Positions 1-8,850 of a stretch of DNA of 64,000 nucleotides are shown here, piece after piece. The stretch is taken from positions 715,807,202 to 715,871,201 of the forward strand of contig NC_064617.1 of the NCBI RefSeq assembly GCF_023898315.1, read 5' to 3'. The translations under genes and the position numbers were made by a program. The stretch comes from Schistocerca nitens (lineage: Eukaryota; Arthropoda; Insecta; Orthoptera; Acrididae). The notes under the pieces were generated by a model, which had not been told where the DNA came from, searched no databases, and saw nothing but the letters and a program-made list of their open reading frames with translations. How positions within the stretch are numbered: position 1 is the stretch's first letter; every line of letters begins with the position of its first letter.

Positions 1-464
1 TCGCTGAAGATGACACGTCTCCATTCGTCCCTCCATTCACGCCTATCGCGACACCACTGGAGGCGGGCTGCACGATGTTGGGGCGTGAGCGGAAGACGGC
101 CTAACGTTGTGCGGGACCGTAGCCCAGCTTCATGAAGACGGTTGCGAATGGTCCTCGCCGATACCCCAGGAGCAACAGTGTCCCTAATTTGCTGGGAAGT
201 GGCGGTGCGGTCCCCTACGGCACTGCGTAGGATCCTACGGTCTTGACGTGCATCCGTGCGTCGCTGCGGTCCGGTCCCAGGTCGACGGGCACGTGCACCT
301 TCCGCCGACCACTGGCGACAACATCGATGTACTGTGGAGACCTCACGCCCCACGTGTTGAGCAATTCGGCGGTACGTCCACCCGGCCTCCCGCATGCCCA
401 CTATACGCCCTCGCTCAAAGTCCGTCAACTGCACATACGGTTCACGTCCACGCTGTCGCGGCAT
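1..464 (-). CDS. Tc1-like transposase, N-terminal 154 residues (runs off left edge)
   Basis: Reading leftwards from the ATG at 464-462, the frame stays open for 154 codons to the window edge. The product begins MPRQRGREPYVQ and has the paired-like helix-turn-helix layout of Tc1 transposases: a first helical block (FERGRIVGMREAGWTYRRIA), a linker rich in arginine, then a second DNA-binding block (TVAPGVSARTIRNRLHEAGL). It ends at WRRVIFS, exactly where family members continue with the first catalytic Asp (FSDES), which would lie just outside the window. It would bind the element's own terminal repeats and cut DNA in the nucleus. There is no break in this part, so this copy could be young. The family assignment is confident; whether the catalytic half is whole cannot be seen here. 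Confidence 0.85.
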   Translation of the reverse strand, partial: MPRQRGREPYVQLTDFERGRIVGMREAGWTYRRIAQHVGREVSTVHRCCRQWSAEGARARRPGTGPQRRTDARQDRRILRSAVGDRTATSQQIRDTVAPGVSARTIRNRLHEAGLRSRTTLGRLPLTPQHRAARLQWCRDRREWRDEWRRVIFS

Positions 465-708
465 GCTACCAGTGTTAAAGACTGCGATGGAGCTCCGTAT
501 GCCACGGCAAACTGGCTGACACTGACGGCGGCGGTGCACAAATGCTGCGCAGCTAGCGCCATTCGACGGCCAACACCGCGGTTCCTGGTGTGTCCGCTGT
601 GCCGTGCGTGTGATCATTGCTTGTACAGCCCTCTCGCAGTGTCCGGAGCAAGTATGGTGGGTCTGACACACCGGTGTCAATGTGTTCTTTTTTCCATTTC
701 CAGGAGTG
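1..708 (-). mobile_element. Tc1-like DNA transposon, 5' part
   Basis: The transposase frame (1-464) is preceded by about 240 bp of non-coding leader and a terminal inverted repeat at about 682-708 whose outer end reads, on the minus strand, cactcctggaaatgg. The next two bases, 709-710, are TA, the target site used by Tc1/mariner elements, and a short TA run follows. The other end lies beyond the left edge. Confidence 0.75.
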
Positions 709-721
709 TATATATATATAT

Positions 722-1466
722 ATGGTGTTACAAAAAGGTACGGCCAAACTTTCAGGAAACATTCCTCACACACAAATAAAGAAAAGATGTTATGTGGACA
801 TGTGTCCGGAAACTCTTAATTTCAATGTTAGAGCTCATTTTAGTTTCGTCAGTACGTACTGTACTTCCTCGATTAACCGCCATGATTTCATACGGGATAC
901 TGTACCTGTGCTGCTAGAACATGTGCTTTTACAAGTACGACACAACATGTGGCTCATGCACGATGGAACTCTTGCACATTTCAGTCGAAGTGTTCGTACG
1001 CTTCTCAACAACAGATTCGGTGACCGATGGATTGGTAGAGGCGGACCAATTCCATGGCCTCCACGCTCTCCTGACCTCAACCCTCTTGACTTTCATTTAT
1101 GGGGGCATTTGAAAGCTCTTGTCTACGCAACCCCGGTACCAAATGTAGAGACTCTACGTGCTCGTATTGTGGACGGCTGTGATACAATACGCCATTCCCA
1201 GGGCTGCATCAGCGCATCAGGGATTCCATGCGACGGAGGGTGGATGCACGTATCCTCGCTAACGGAGGACATTTTGAACATTTCCTGTAACAAAGTGTTT
1301 GAAGTCACACTGGTACGTTCTGTTGCTGTGTGTTTCCATTCCACGATTAATGTGATTTGAAGAGAAGTAATAAAATGAGCTCTAACATGGAAAGTAAGCG
1401 TTTCCGGACACATGCCCACATAACATATTTTCTTTCTTTGTGTGTGAGGAATGTTTCCTGAAAGTT
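722..1466 (+). mobile_element. Internally deleted IS630/Tc1-type element with ~95 bp inverted repeats
   Basis: The left repeat (746-841) and right repeat (1372-1466) are inverted copies of each other with a few mismatches. Between them there is only the 3' part of a transposase gene. The left end carries about 25 further bases (tggtgttacaaaaagg...) whose counterpart is missing on the right, so the right tip is truncated. The left flank is a TA run (709-722), which suits TA-targeting. The element cannot make a working enzyme and is a non-autonomous derivative. Confidence 0.8.
850..1290 (+). pseudogene. C-terminal fragment of IS630-type DDE transposase
   Basis: The frame reads RHDFIRDTVPVLLEHVLL, then MWLMHDGTLAHFSRSVRTLL with the second catalytic Asp (MHDG), then WIGRGGPIPWPPRSPDLNPL and DFHLWGHLKALVYATP with the third acidic residue (PLDF). 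The N-terminal DNA-binding half and the first Asp are absent. Near position 1200 the frame shifts: after CDTIRHSQG the natural ending (SMRRRVDARILANGGHFEHFL, stop 1288-1290) continues in another frame. The gene lies wholly between the two inverted repeats, so it is what remains after deletion of the middle of a full element. The family, often annotated in insects as DUF4817-linked transposase, is clear from the WPPRSPDLNP...DF.LWG block. Confidence 0.8.
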
Positions 1467-1655
1467 TTCCATTTAGCGCGAGTTGAGTTCATATGATCAG
1501 TGTTTTCAGAATTAATGCTAGTTTCCATGGTGATAGCTGTATTCTTCCAAGTCGATTAATTGTGTTTGAACTGTTGAAAGACTAATATAGTATCTTTGTT
1601 CAGTCGATCAGTCCTACTGCCTTTTTTGTAAAATGGGATGACTCGAGCTACTTTC

Positions 1656-1845
1656 GCCGGCCATTGTGGCCGTGCGGTTCTAGGCGCTTCAGTCTGGAAC
1701 CGTGTGACCGCTACGGTCGCAGGTTCGAATCCTGCCTCGGGCATGGATGTGTGTGATGTCCTTAGGTTAGTTAGGTTTAAGTAGTTTTAAATTCTATGGG
1801 AGTAATGACCACAGGTGTTAAGTCCCATAGTGCTCAGAGCCATTT
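1656..1845 (+). mobile_element. tRNA-headed SINE, family A
   Basis: Head with a tRNA-like B box (ggttcgaatcctgcc), then a shared body (ggttagttaggtttaagta) and the 3' end cagagccattt with no poly(A). It is flanked by a perfect 11 bp target-site duplication, gagctactttc, at 1645-1655 and 1846-1856, which fixes both ends. Confidence 0.93.
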
Positions 1846-1856
1846 GAGCTACTTTC

Positions 1857-2662
1857 CCATCGCTGGGAATAATTGCTCAATGGATCTGCGTTAAGTTATG
1901 GGTTGTAAAGGATGAGCCAGACAATAAGGGATTTTACTTTATTATATGAGCACCCAAACGGTAACTTCATTTTTCCATTGCGGCCAAGCCACCGCCGGCA
2001 GTGTTAGCTGCCTGTAAATTCTTTCGTCCCACGGTCTAGTAACAGGAAGTCAGCACCGAGGAAGGGCACCTTGATCACGCGCCCCTCTCGTGTGCTTACG
2101 AGGTAACGCCGCCCCAGGCGTCGCTTAGCAGGCAACGCTCTGGAAAGTTCCATGCCGCCCGCACGGTTTGCTCGGTCCTGACCAATCAGGGTGGAGGAAG
2201 CCGCGTGGTGCGTCGAATATACCCGGCCGCCCGTCGCCGGGCCCGCTCTCTTGTACTCTTGCTCACCCGCGAGTCGGATGCGCTCCCTGTAGCATTGAAC
2301 ATCTCCCGCTTCTCCCGATGCTGCGGCACTGTGGACTTAGTTTTGGCAGACAACCACTTTCGGTAGCTTCGCGAACAATGTTCGCCATATTGTAAGCTCT
2401 GGCTCACCCTCACCTCCCTAGGCCTGTGTAGCCCCTTTCATCATGCTTTAGCCAATAAATGGCCTTTCTCTAAAATTTACACTATTATTCCATAACGCCC
2501 ACCGCCTGCCCATACCCGTCATCCTGTACAGGGTAAAAGTGAATATAATTCAGTAGCAAATTATGTACGGAACTCAACAGCTACTCCGTTGACCGTTCTA
2601 GCTTTCTTGAGTATTCGTGATTACAGCTTTAGTTCCATTGCCATATAATATTATATCGTTCC
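1857..2662. other. No gene seen; GC-rich block with a polyadenylation signal
   Basis: From about 1985 to 2440 the sequence is distinctly GC-richer than its surroundings and ends in an aataaa (2454-2459). This could be a solo LTR or another repeat, but I find no matching target duplication and no coding sequence, so I leave it unassigned. Confidence 0.3.
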
Positions 2663-2673
2663 TACCTTTTAGA

Positions 2674-2887
2674 GCCCGCATCTCGTGGTCGTGCGGTAGC
2701 GTTCTCGCTTCCCACGCCCGGGTTCCCGGGTTCGATTCCCGGCGGGGTCAGGGATTTTCTCTGCCTCGTGATGGCTGGGTGTTGTGTGCTGTCCTTAGGT
2801 TAGCTAGGTTTAAGTAGCTCTAAGTTCTAGGGGACTTATGACCACAGCAGTTGAGTCCCATAGTGCTCAGAGCCATTTGAACCATTT
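2674..2887 (+). mobile_element. tRNA-headed SINE, family B (different head, same body)
   Basis: The head (gcccgcatctcgtggtcgtg) differs from family A and has its own B box (gggttcgattcccgg), but from about 2790 on the body and 3' end are those of family A (ccttaggttagctagg ... gtgctcagagccatttgaacc). An 11 bp duplication, taccttttaga, lies at 2663-2673 and 2888-2898. Confidence 0.92.
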
Positions 2888-2898
2888 TACCTTTTAGA

Positions 2899-3877
2899 AG
2901 TACAGCAATCGAACGGTCACAACGTTCTTCGTTTTTCCTTTGTTGAGGAACAATAGAAAGAAAAAATATTTCACCTACCGTTTTGTCGTTGGCTATTCCT
3001 GTCCCTGTGTCAAGACACTAATTTTATGCCACTTGGTGTAGTAGTCATTGAATACACGCATTTCTCGCAATGCGGAATCTAAGAGTTTCGATTTACATCT
3101 GATCGCTGTTTATGCTTTGCGTTGTACATCGCTTCTTCTTTTCCTTCTTTTTCCTCGCAGACATCAGGTTTTCTTGTCGCCAACACATCTGATAGAGCTG
3201 CATGATCATTATGGTCTATCAACATGGTCAGGCAAATTTCAACAAAGGCTACACAGAAAGCTTCATCTTCTTTGCTTCAAAGTACCCGGTTAGAAAGGCA
3301 ACTGACGTTTTTCTGAGGAAGCAACTGTCACGCACCTTTCATTAGAACCCGCAGTTAGTTGATTGCTTTGCTGTGACTAATCGTAATTGTTCTCTCAGTA
3401 TCATATTTTCCATATCAGCTCCGTCTACTCGCTCTTCCATTTGCGTAACGTTGTCTTTAAGTTATATGATCTGACTCAGAAACTGAAACAGCACTCGCTC
3501 GCTGGGAACAAGATCAACGAATAGGCTCTGTGGTGGCTGTATCGGAGCCGCTTAAGGGCGCGAGAATACACGGTTTTGCTTGGAAGCGAGGACTGCATGC
3601 GGTGTGTAACTGCTAAGTGACTCGGTTTCCGCGGGACCCTCGCTCCCGAAAGCGAAACGCTGCTGGTGGGGGAGTGGGCGGCTTCACTTTCATGTCTGGC
3701 CCTCGCCGCCCTGTCTTCAGAGGACTTCTACCTGTTCCCTTCCCAGCCTCTGTTCTCTGACGCCGAGACCAAATTGTCTGCGCTGCTGCGGTGTTTGTTC
3801 GCCAGCCTCAACAGGAAACTTCCTACGCTCCTTGAGGCAATAATGCCCTTCAGACCATCGTACTGGATAGGACGTGG
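2899..3877. other. No gene or repeat recognised
   Basis: Open frames here are short and one (3666-4004) runs straight into the next SINE. I see no domain and no paired repeats. 3600-3850 is somewhat GC-richer than the rest. Confidence 0.3.
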
Positions 3878-3889
3878 TTTCGTTACTGG

Positions 3890-4108
3890 GCCGGCCGAAG
3901 TGGCCGTGCGGTTAAAGGCGCTGCAGTCTGGAACCGCAAGACCGCTACGGTCGCAGGTTCGAATCCTGCCTCGGGCATGGATGTTTGTGATGTCCTTAGG
4001 TTAGTTAGGTTTAACTAGTTCTAAGTTCTAGGGGACTGATGACCTCAGCAGACAAATACACACACACATCCCATAGTGTTCAGAGCCATTTGAACCATTT
4101 TTTTTTTT
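3890..4108 (+). mobile_element. tRNA-headed SINE, family A, with internal CA run
   Basis: Standard family A head and body. A short acacacacac stretch is inserted before the end motif (cagagccatttgaacc), followed by a T run. Target-site duplication of 12 bp, tttcgttactgg, at 3878-3889 and 4109-4120. Confidence 0.92.
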
Positions 4109-4120
4109 TTTCGTTACTGG

Positions 4121-4679
4121 ATAAGAGTTCAATTTCCAGCTGGTCCGATATTCTTTTCAAATACTTAAAGGGACTTCTACAACTGACGGTGTTTCTTAGT
4201 GCGAAAACGTCAACATACTTTGTGATTTGAGTCCCACGTTAAGCTAAACACACCAGAAAACAAATTATAACATCGATAAAAACAAGTACTCAACGAAGCA
4301 TTAAAAAGTGTATTTATATTTGATTTTTTAAAAAAGATACCTGTACTCCATGAAGTTAACAATGGAGGAGACAAAGCACGCTTCAATTCATTGTCTATCT
4401 TTATTACTTATGTCAGCAACGCCTAAAATAACGCAATATCTGTGAATGAAGACTTTCCGTGCGTACGGGCCTGCTCATTAAAAGCTCTCGTCCTTCCAGA
4501 GCTGAATAAGCGCAAATATCCACGACTGTCGTTCTCATGATCGCCTGCCGATGCTGATGAGTTGAATCCTGTCAAAACATCATGGTTTTTTGGGCACTGC
4601 TTCCAGGCTGGAAACCTGTGAGTTTTTCAGCGGTAGTAGAATAGCGTGGGCAGAAATTAATGAGTCATTGTTCTCAATG
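4121..4679. other. No gene or repeat recognised
   Basis: AT-rich sequence without a long frame or recognisable repeat. Confidence 0.3.
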
Positions 4680-4785
4680 TACACTATGTGATCAAAAGTA
4701 CCCGGGCACCTGGCTGAAAATAACTTGCAAGTTCTTGGCGTCCTCCATCGGTAATGCTGGAATTCAATATGGTGTTGGCCCAACC

Positions 4786-5702
4786 TTAGCCTTGAGCCTT
4801 GATGACAGCTTTCACTCTTGCAGGCATACGTTCAATCAGGTACAGGAAGGTTTCTTGGGGAATGGAAGCACGGTGTGGTGCACTAACGAGAGAATTCGAT
4901 GTCGGTCGGTGAGGCCTGGCACGACGTCGGCGTTCCAAAACATCCCAAAGGTGTTTTATAGAATTCACTTCAGGACTCTGTGCAGGCCAGTCCATTACAG
5001 GAATGTTATTGTCGTGTAATCACTCCGCCACAGGCCGTGCATTATGAAGAGGTGCTCGATCGCGTTGACAGATGCAGTCGCCTTCCCCGAATTGCTCTAC
5101 AACAGTGGCAAGCAAGAAGCTGCTTAAAACATCAATGTGGAACTCTGCTGTTATAGTGCCACGCAAAACAACAAGGGGTAGATGACGTTCACCGGGCATT
5201 CGCGATACCCACACCCTGCCATCGGATCGCCACATTGTGTACCGTGATTCGTCACTCCACACAACGTTTTTCCACTGTTCAGTAGTCCAATGGCTACGCT
5301 CCTTACACCAAGCGAGACGTAGTTTGCATTTACCGGCGTGATGTGTGGCTTATGAGCAGCCCCTCAACCATTAAATCAAAGTTTTCTCACCTCCCGCCTA
5401 TCTGTCGTAGTACTTGCAGTGGATCCTGATGCAGTTTGGAATTTCTGTGTGATGGTCGGGATAGATATCTGCCTATTACACATTGAGACCCTCTTCAACT
5501 GTCGTCGGTCTCTGTAAGTCAACAGGTGAGGTCGCTTTTGTGCTGTGCGTATCCCTTCACGTTTCCACTTTACTAGCACATCGGAAACAGTGGACCTAGG
5601 GATGTTTAGGAGTGCGGAAATCTTGCGTACAGACGTATGACACAAGAGACACCCAGTCACCTGATCACGTTCGAGGTCCGTGAGTTCCGCGGAACGCCCC
5701 AT
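4786..5702 (-). pseudogene. Tc1-like transposase, decayed, third catalytic Glu replaced
   Basis: Three blocks on the minus strand. 5702-5376 is the helix-turn-helix region (MGRSAELTDLERDQ ... KISALLNIPRSTVSDVL). 5262-5020 holds the first catalytic Asp (MWSDESRY), the block VWVSRMPGERH, and the second Asp in CICQRDRAPLHNARP, where families usually have QQDNAPIH. 4995-4786 reads DWPAQSPEVNSIKHLWDVLE: in the usual NPIEHLW motif the catalytic Glu is Lys here. Frame changes and stops separate the blocks (for example a stop after HNARPVAE at 5020). The protein would be inactive. The start at 5702 is set by the conserved MGRS opening. Confidence 0.85.
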
Positions 5703-5715
5703 TCTGCTCTCTTAC

Positions 5716-6104
5716 GCCGGCCGATGTGGCCGAACGGTTCTAGGCGCTTCAGTCCGGTTCAAAAATGGTTCAAATGTCTCAGAGCACTATGGGACTCAAC
5801 TTCTGAGGTCATTAGCCCCCAAGAACTTAGAACTAGTTAAACCTAACTAACCTAAGGACATCACACACATCCATGCCCGAGGCAGGATTCGAACCTGCGA
5901 CCGTAGCGGTCTCGCCTAGAACCGCACGGCCACTTCGGCCGGCCTTCTGTCCGGAACCGCGCTGCTGCTACGGTCGTAGTTTCGAATCCTGCCTCGGGCA
6001 TGGATGTGTGTGATGTCCTTAGGTTAATTGGGTTTAAGTAGTTCTAAGTCTAGGGGACTAATGACCTCAGATGCTAAGACCCATAGTGCTTACAGCCTTT
6101 TTTT
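5716..6104 (+). mobile_element. Outer SINE (family A), interrupted by a second SINE
   Basis: The head begins at 5716 and stops at about 5757; the remainder resumes at 5955 and runs to the T run before 6110. Flanking duplication ctctcttac at 5707-5715 and 6111-6119. It inserted into the leader of the Tc1-like element, only about 14 bp upstream of the transposase ATG. Confidence 0.87.
5758..5943 (-). mobile_element. Inner SINE (family A), inserted inside another SINE
   Basis: A complete family A copy in reverse orientation: tggttcaaatg at the left, B-box complement ggattcgaacctgc, and head complement ggccacttcggccgg at the right. The outer SINE's cttcagtccgg (5747-5757) is duplicated as cttctgtccgg (5944-5954), with one mismatch. 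Confidence 0.88.
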
Positions 6105-6242
6105 CTCTCTCTCTCTTACGATATCTATTGACTACTGAGGTCTCTGACATGGAGTACCAGGCAGTAGGTGGCAGCACCATGCACCTAATATGAAAAACGT
6201 ATGTTTTTGGGGGTATCCGGATACTTTTGATCACATAGTGTA

Positions 6243-6791
6243 ATAATCTGCTCAGTTCCATTTAATGTAGGTACAGATCCAGTATTTCTACTGGAATATA
6301 TCTAGCTGCAAACAAATATTCATGGAATTATACCTGCAATGCAGCTAGTGGGGCGTCTTAGTAAGTGAATTCGGTTTTCGAGTCAGTGGACTTACGCTAT
6401 AGGAGTATTTCGCAAGACAGTTGAAAGTGCGAAACAGCAAAGTGTGCAAACACTGGATCACTACTGACAGGATTTCTCAGTATACAGCAGACAGAAAAAC
6501 TGCATATCAAGAAAGCACAAAACCTATAACTTATGTCTAAATTGCCTTGCTTTTGTTAAAGAAAACTAAAGTAACTACGAGATTAGGATGTCGATTCGTG
6601 AACACAAGACAAGCAATGGGTATACAACTGACATATTTTATGCTAGATTGGCAATATTTGATAACGTTTACAAACATTTTGACGTTGTTTATTTCTGTGT
6701 ATTACCTAAAAGGATGCCTTCAATTCCTGGAAACATATTCAAAGGTGGCCTAACAAAATGGCTAAAATGTAAATCAAACTAAACACAATTT
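6243..6791. other. No gene or repeat recognised
   Basis: AT-rich, short frames only. Confidence 0.3.
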
Positions 6792-6803
6792 CAGGTGTGT
6801 GTA

Positions 6804-7010
6804 GCCGTGCGGGATTAGCCGAGCGGTCTGCGGCGCTGCAGTCATAGACTGTGCGGCTGGTCCCGGCGGAAGTTCGAGTCCTCCCTCGGGCATGGGTGTG
6901 TGTATTTGTCTTTAGGATAATTTAGGTTAAGTAGTGTGTAAGCTTAGGGACTGATGACCTTAGCAGTTAAGTCCCATAAGATTTCACACACATTTGAACA
7001 TTTTTTTGAA
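6804..7010 (+). mobile_element. tRNA-headed SINE, family C (leucine-tRNA-like head)
   Basis: The head gattagccgagcggtctgcg and the B box agttcgagtcctccc resemble a leucine-type tRNA. The body is a variant of the family A/B tail (ttaggataatttagg ... gggactgatgaccttagcag) and ends in cacacatttgaac. Duplication caggtgtgtgta at 6792-6803 against caggtctgtgta at 7011-7022. Confidence 0.9.
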
Positions 7011-7022
7011 CAGGTCTGTGTA

Positions 7023-7449
7023 ACTACCGTTTTTGCTGATCAACTGTAGAAAACTGGGGACTGTAATATGAAAGAGATATGTCACAAATATATTACGAGT
7101 ATATAGCATAAGGGAAAGCATTTGCAGCAACTGTGTATCACAAATACTCTGAAGCTGGACGGTGAAGACTACGTTCAGCTATGCCTGACAGTATAAATGT
7201 ACCCTAGAAGCATAGTACTAAAACAGTATCGTACATTCTATATCACGGTGTCATTCCACAATTCTATTAGGTTTCTAATCCTACAAATAATACTTGATAA
7301 CTGCAATAGGTCAATAGATTTATTTCAATAACCGATTAAATATAATCATAATTCATAAGCGAATGACAGTGCTGTATTCTAACTATAGGTATCGATGTCA
7401 TTTCATAGGATGGAGGAAGGGAAATTCAATAGAATCACTGCGGTGTTCA
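7023..7449. other. No gene or repeat recognised
   Basis: AT-rich, no long frame, no paired repeat seen. Confidence 0.3.
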
Positions 7450-7460
7450 GACTGAATATA

Positions 7461-8001
7461 TTTTTTTTCTTTATTGAATTTCAATTCCCCCCGAAGGGGG
7501 CGGGCTGGCAGCAGCTTACTACGCCGCTCTTCAGCCTACAGAATTTGTTTTAAAAAGATGAAGATAATAAAAAATAACAGTTGTCGATAAAATCGGTGAC
7601 TTAAAGGTAAAATGGCAGAAAATTGTGGAACTTAAAACATAAAACACAGGGTTGATGATGCTAAGAAAATACACAAGAAGCAGAAAAATAACAGACAGAC
7701 AGTTAAAAAACACGGCGACAGTCTGGTTTCTGTTCGCAAGATATAAAATGCACACCCAGCGACAGCATGATTTCTGTTCGCAACACTGTGGAAAGACGCA
7801 CAACACTGAACACTCACTAAAACACCGCACTAAAAGGTTGGCACAAATATGACATACCATAGCCGAGAGCAGGTGGGGGGGGGGGGGGGGGGGGGGAACT
7901 GGACAGATGATGGAGAAATAAAAAAGGGGGGAAGGAGAGGAAAAGTGAAGGGTGGGAGGGGGGAAAGAAGCCAATGGAGAATGAGGACCCATAAGAGGGG
8001 T
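7461..8001 (-). mobile_element. Retroposed polyadenylated transcript, 541 bp, non-coding
   Basis: Flanked by a perfect 11 bp duplication gactgaatata (7450-7460 and 8002-8012). Read on the minus strand it ends with a strong C5-TTC-G6 hairpin, then aataaag and an A run (the T run at 7461-7468), the layout of a reverse-transcribed polymerase II transcript or a LINE 3' end. A near-direct repeat (tgcgaacagaaa..ca..ctgtcgc) occurs twice, near 7728 and 7776. A pure G run of 22 (7875-7896) and a purine-rich tract (7915-7975) form the 5' half. The long minus frame across it is proline-rich low complexity and I do not call it a gene. Confidence 0.7.
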
Positions 8002-8850
8002 GACTGAATATAGAATTGACCAGCCTTTTATTTTGTACGATGATGCACTTCATACCGAACACAGAAGTTTTTTAGCGATCCGTTTGCTCACAGACACTGG
8101 ATCAATATACCTGGTGGTTATAATTAAACTTTCCCTATTTAACACGTTATAACACGGAAACTAATTACCGTACAAGTACCAAACTTGGTAGTTAATGTCC
8201 AGAGTATGGAGTGCATGATTTCCATTCGTCACAACGCCAACGTCCAGTGCCAACTATGGCCACCAGGTGGCGTGATCAGTCACCGTGATTCACACTCTCA
8301 CACACCTGACCAGTCGCAGTGCACTTGTTGACGTGTCAACATGAGCTTGGGCAAAAGGAGCAGGGCATTATTGGTGCTCTATTATCAAAACAACAGTAAT
8401 GCTGCAGCTGCACTTCTAGAATATCGCCGGCTGAAAGGATAACGGAAGGATCCTCTTTCTCCAACTGCAGCGCAGAGCATGAGGAGGAAGTTCGAACCAG
8501 CTGGGGGACTGGGCGTCGCTCCGGGAAGAGGCCGACGACCGGTTGCACCACAGGTGGTTGATGAAATCACTGTTGCTATGACAGACAACGCTGCGCTCAA
8601 TTCCCGATCGCCAGGAGCGTGCTTTGTCACGACATTTGAACATTCCGTTGCCCACTGTACGGAAGGCGCTTCGAGCAATACTCAAATGGTATTGGTACAA
8701 GATCCATATCGTACAGCACCACAAGACGCACAAAGACGTGCTGACTTCGCTCTCCACTTTCTCGCAAGGATTGAAGTTGACTAGGGTTGGCCCTGAACCA
8801 TCCTACGGACATACGAAGCTCATTTTTCTCTGACGGGTGAGGTGAACATA

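Larger units (their letters stand above)
4682..6240 (-). mobile_element. Tc1-like transposon carrying nested SINEs
   Basis: Both ends are preserved: cactatgtgatcaaaagta at 4682 and its inverted copy tacttttgatcacatagtg ending at 6240, each flanked by TA (4680-4681 and 6241-6242). The transposase runs on the minus strand at about 4786-5702. Two SINEs, one inside the other (5716-6104), lie just upstream of the transposase start. Without them the element is about 1.17 kb, a little short for the family, so some internal loss is likely. Confidence 0.9.

Noticed and set aside
1985-2540. Possible solo LTR
   Set aside because: There is a polyadenylation signal and GC-rich composition, but no matching target duplication and no family I can name.
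3666-4004. 112-codon plus frame
   Set aside because: Its second half is translation of a SINE; the first half has no domain.
1656-6900. tRNA-like sequences with B boxes as functional tRNA genes
   Set aside because: No proper acceptor stem; each is the head of a SINE with body and target duplication.
7531-7992. 153-codon minus-strand frame, proline-rich
   Set aside because: It is produced by the G run and purine tract of the retroposed transcript; no domain, low complexity.
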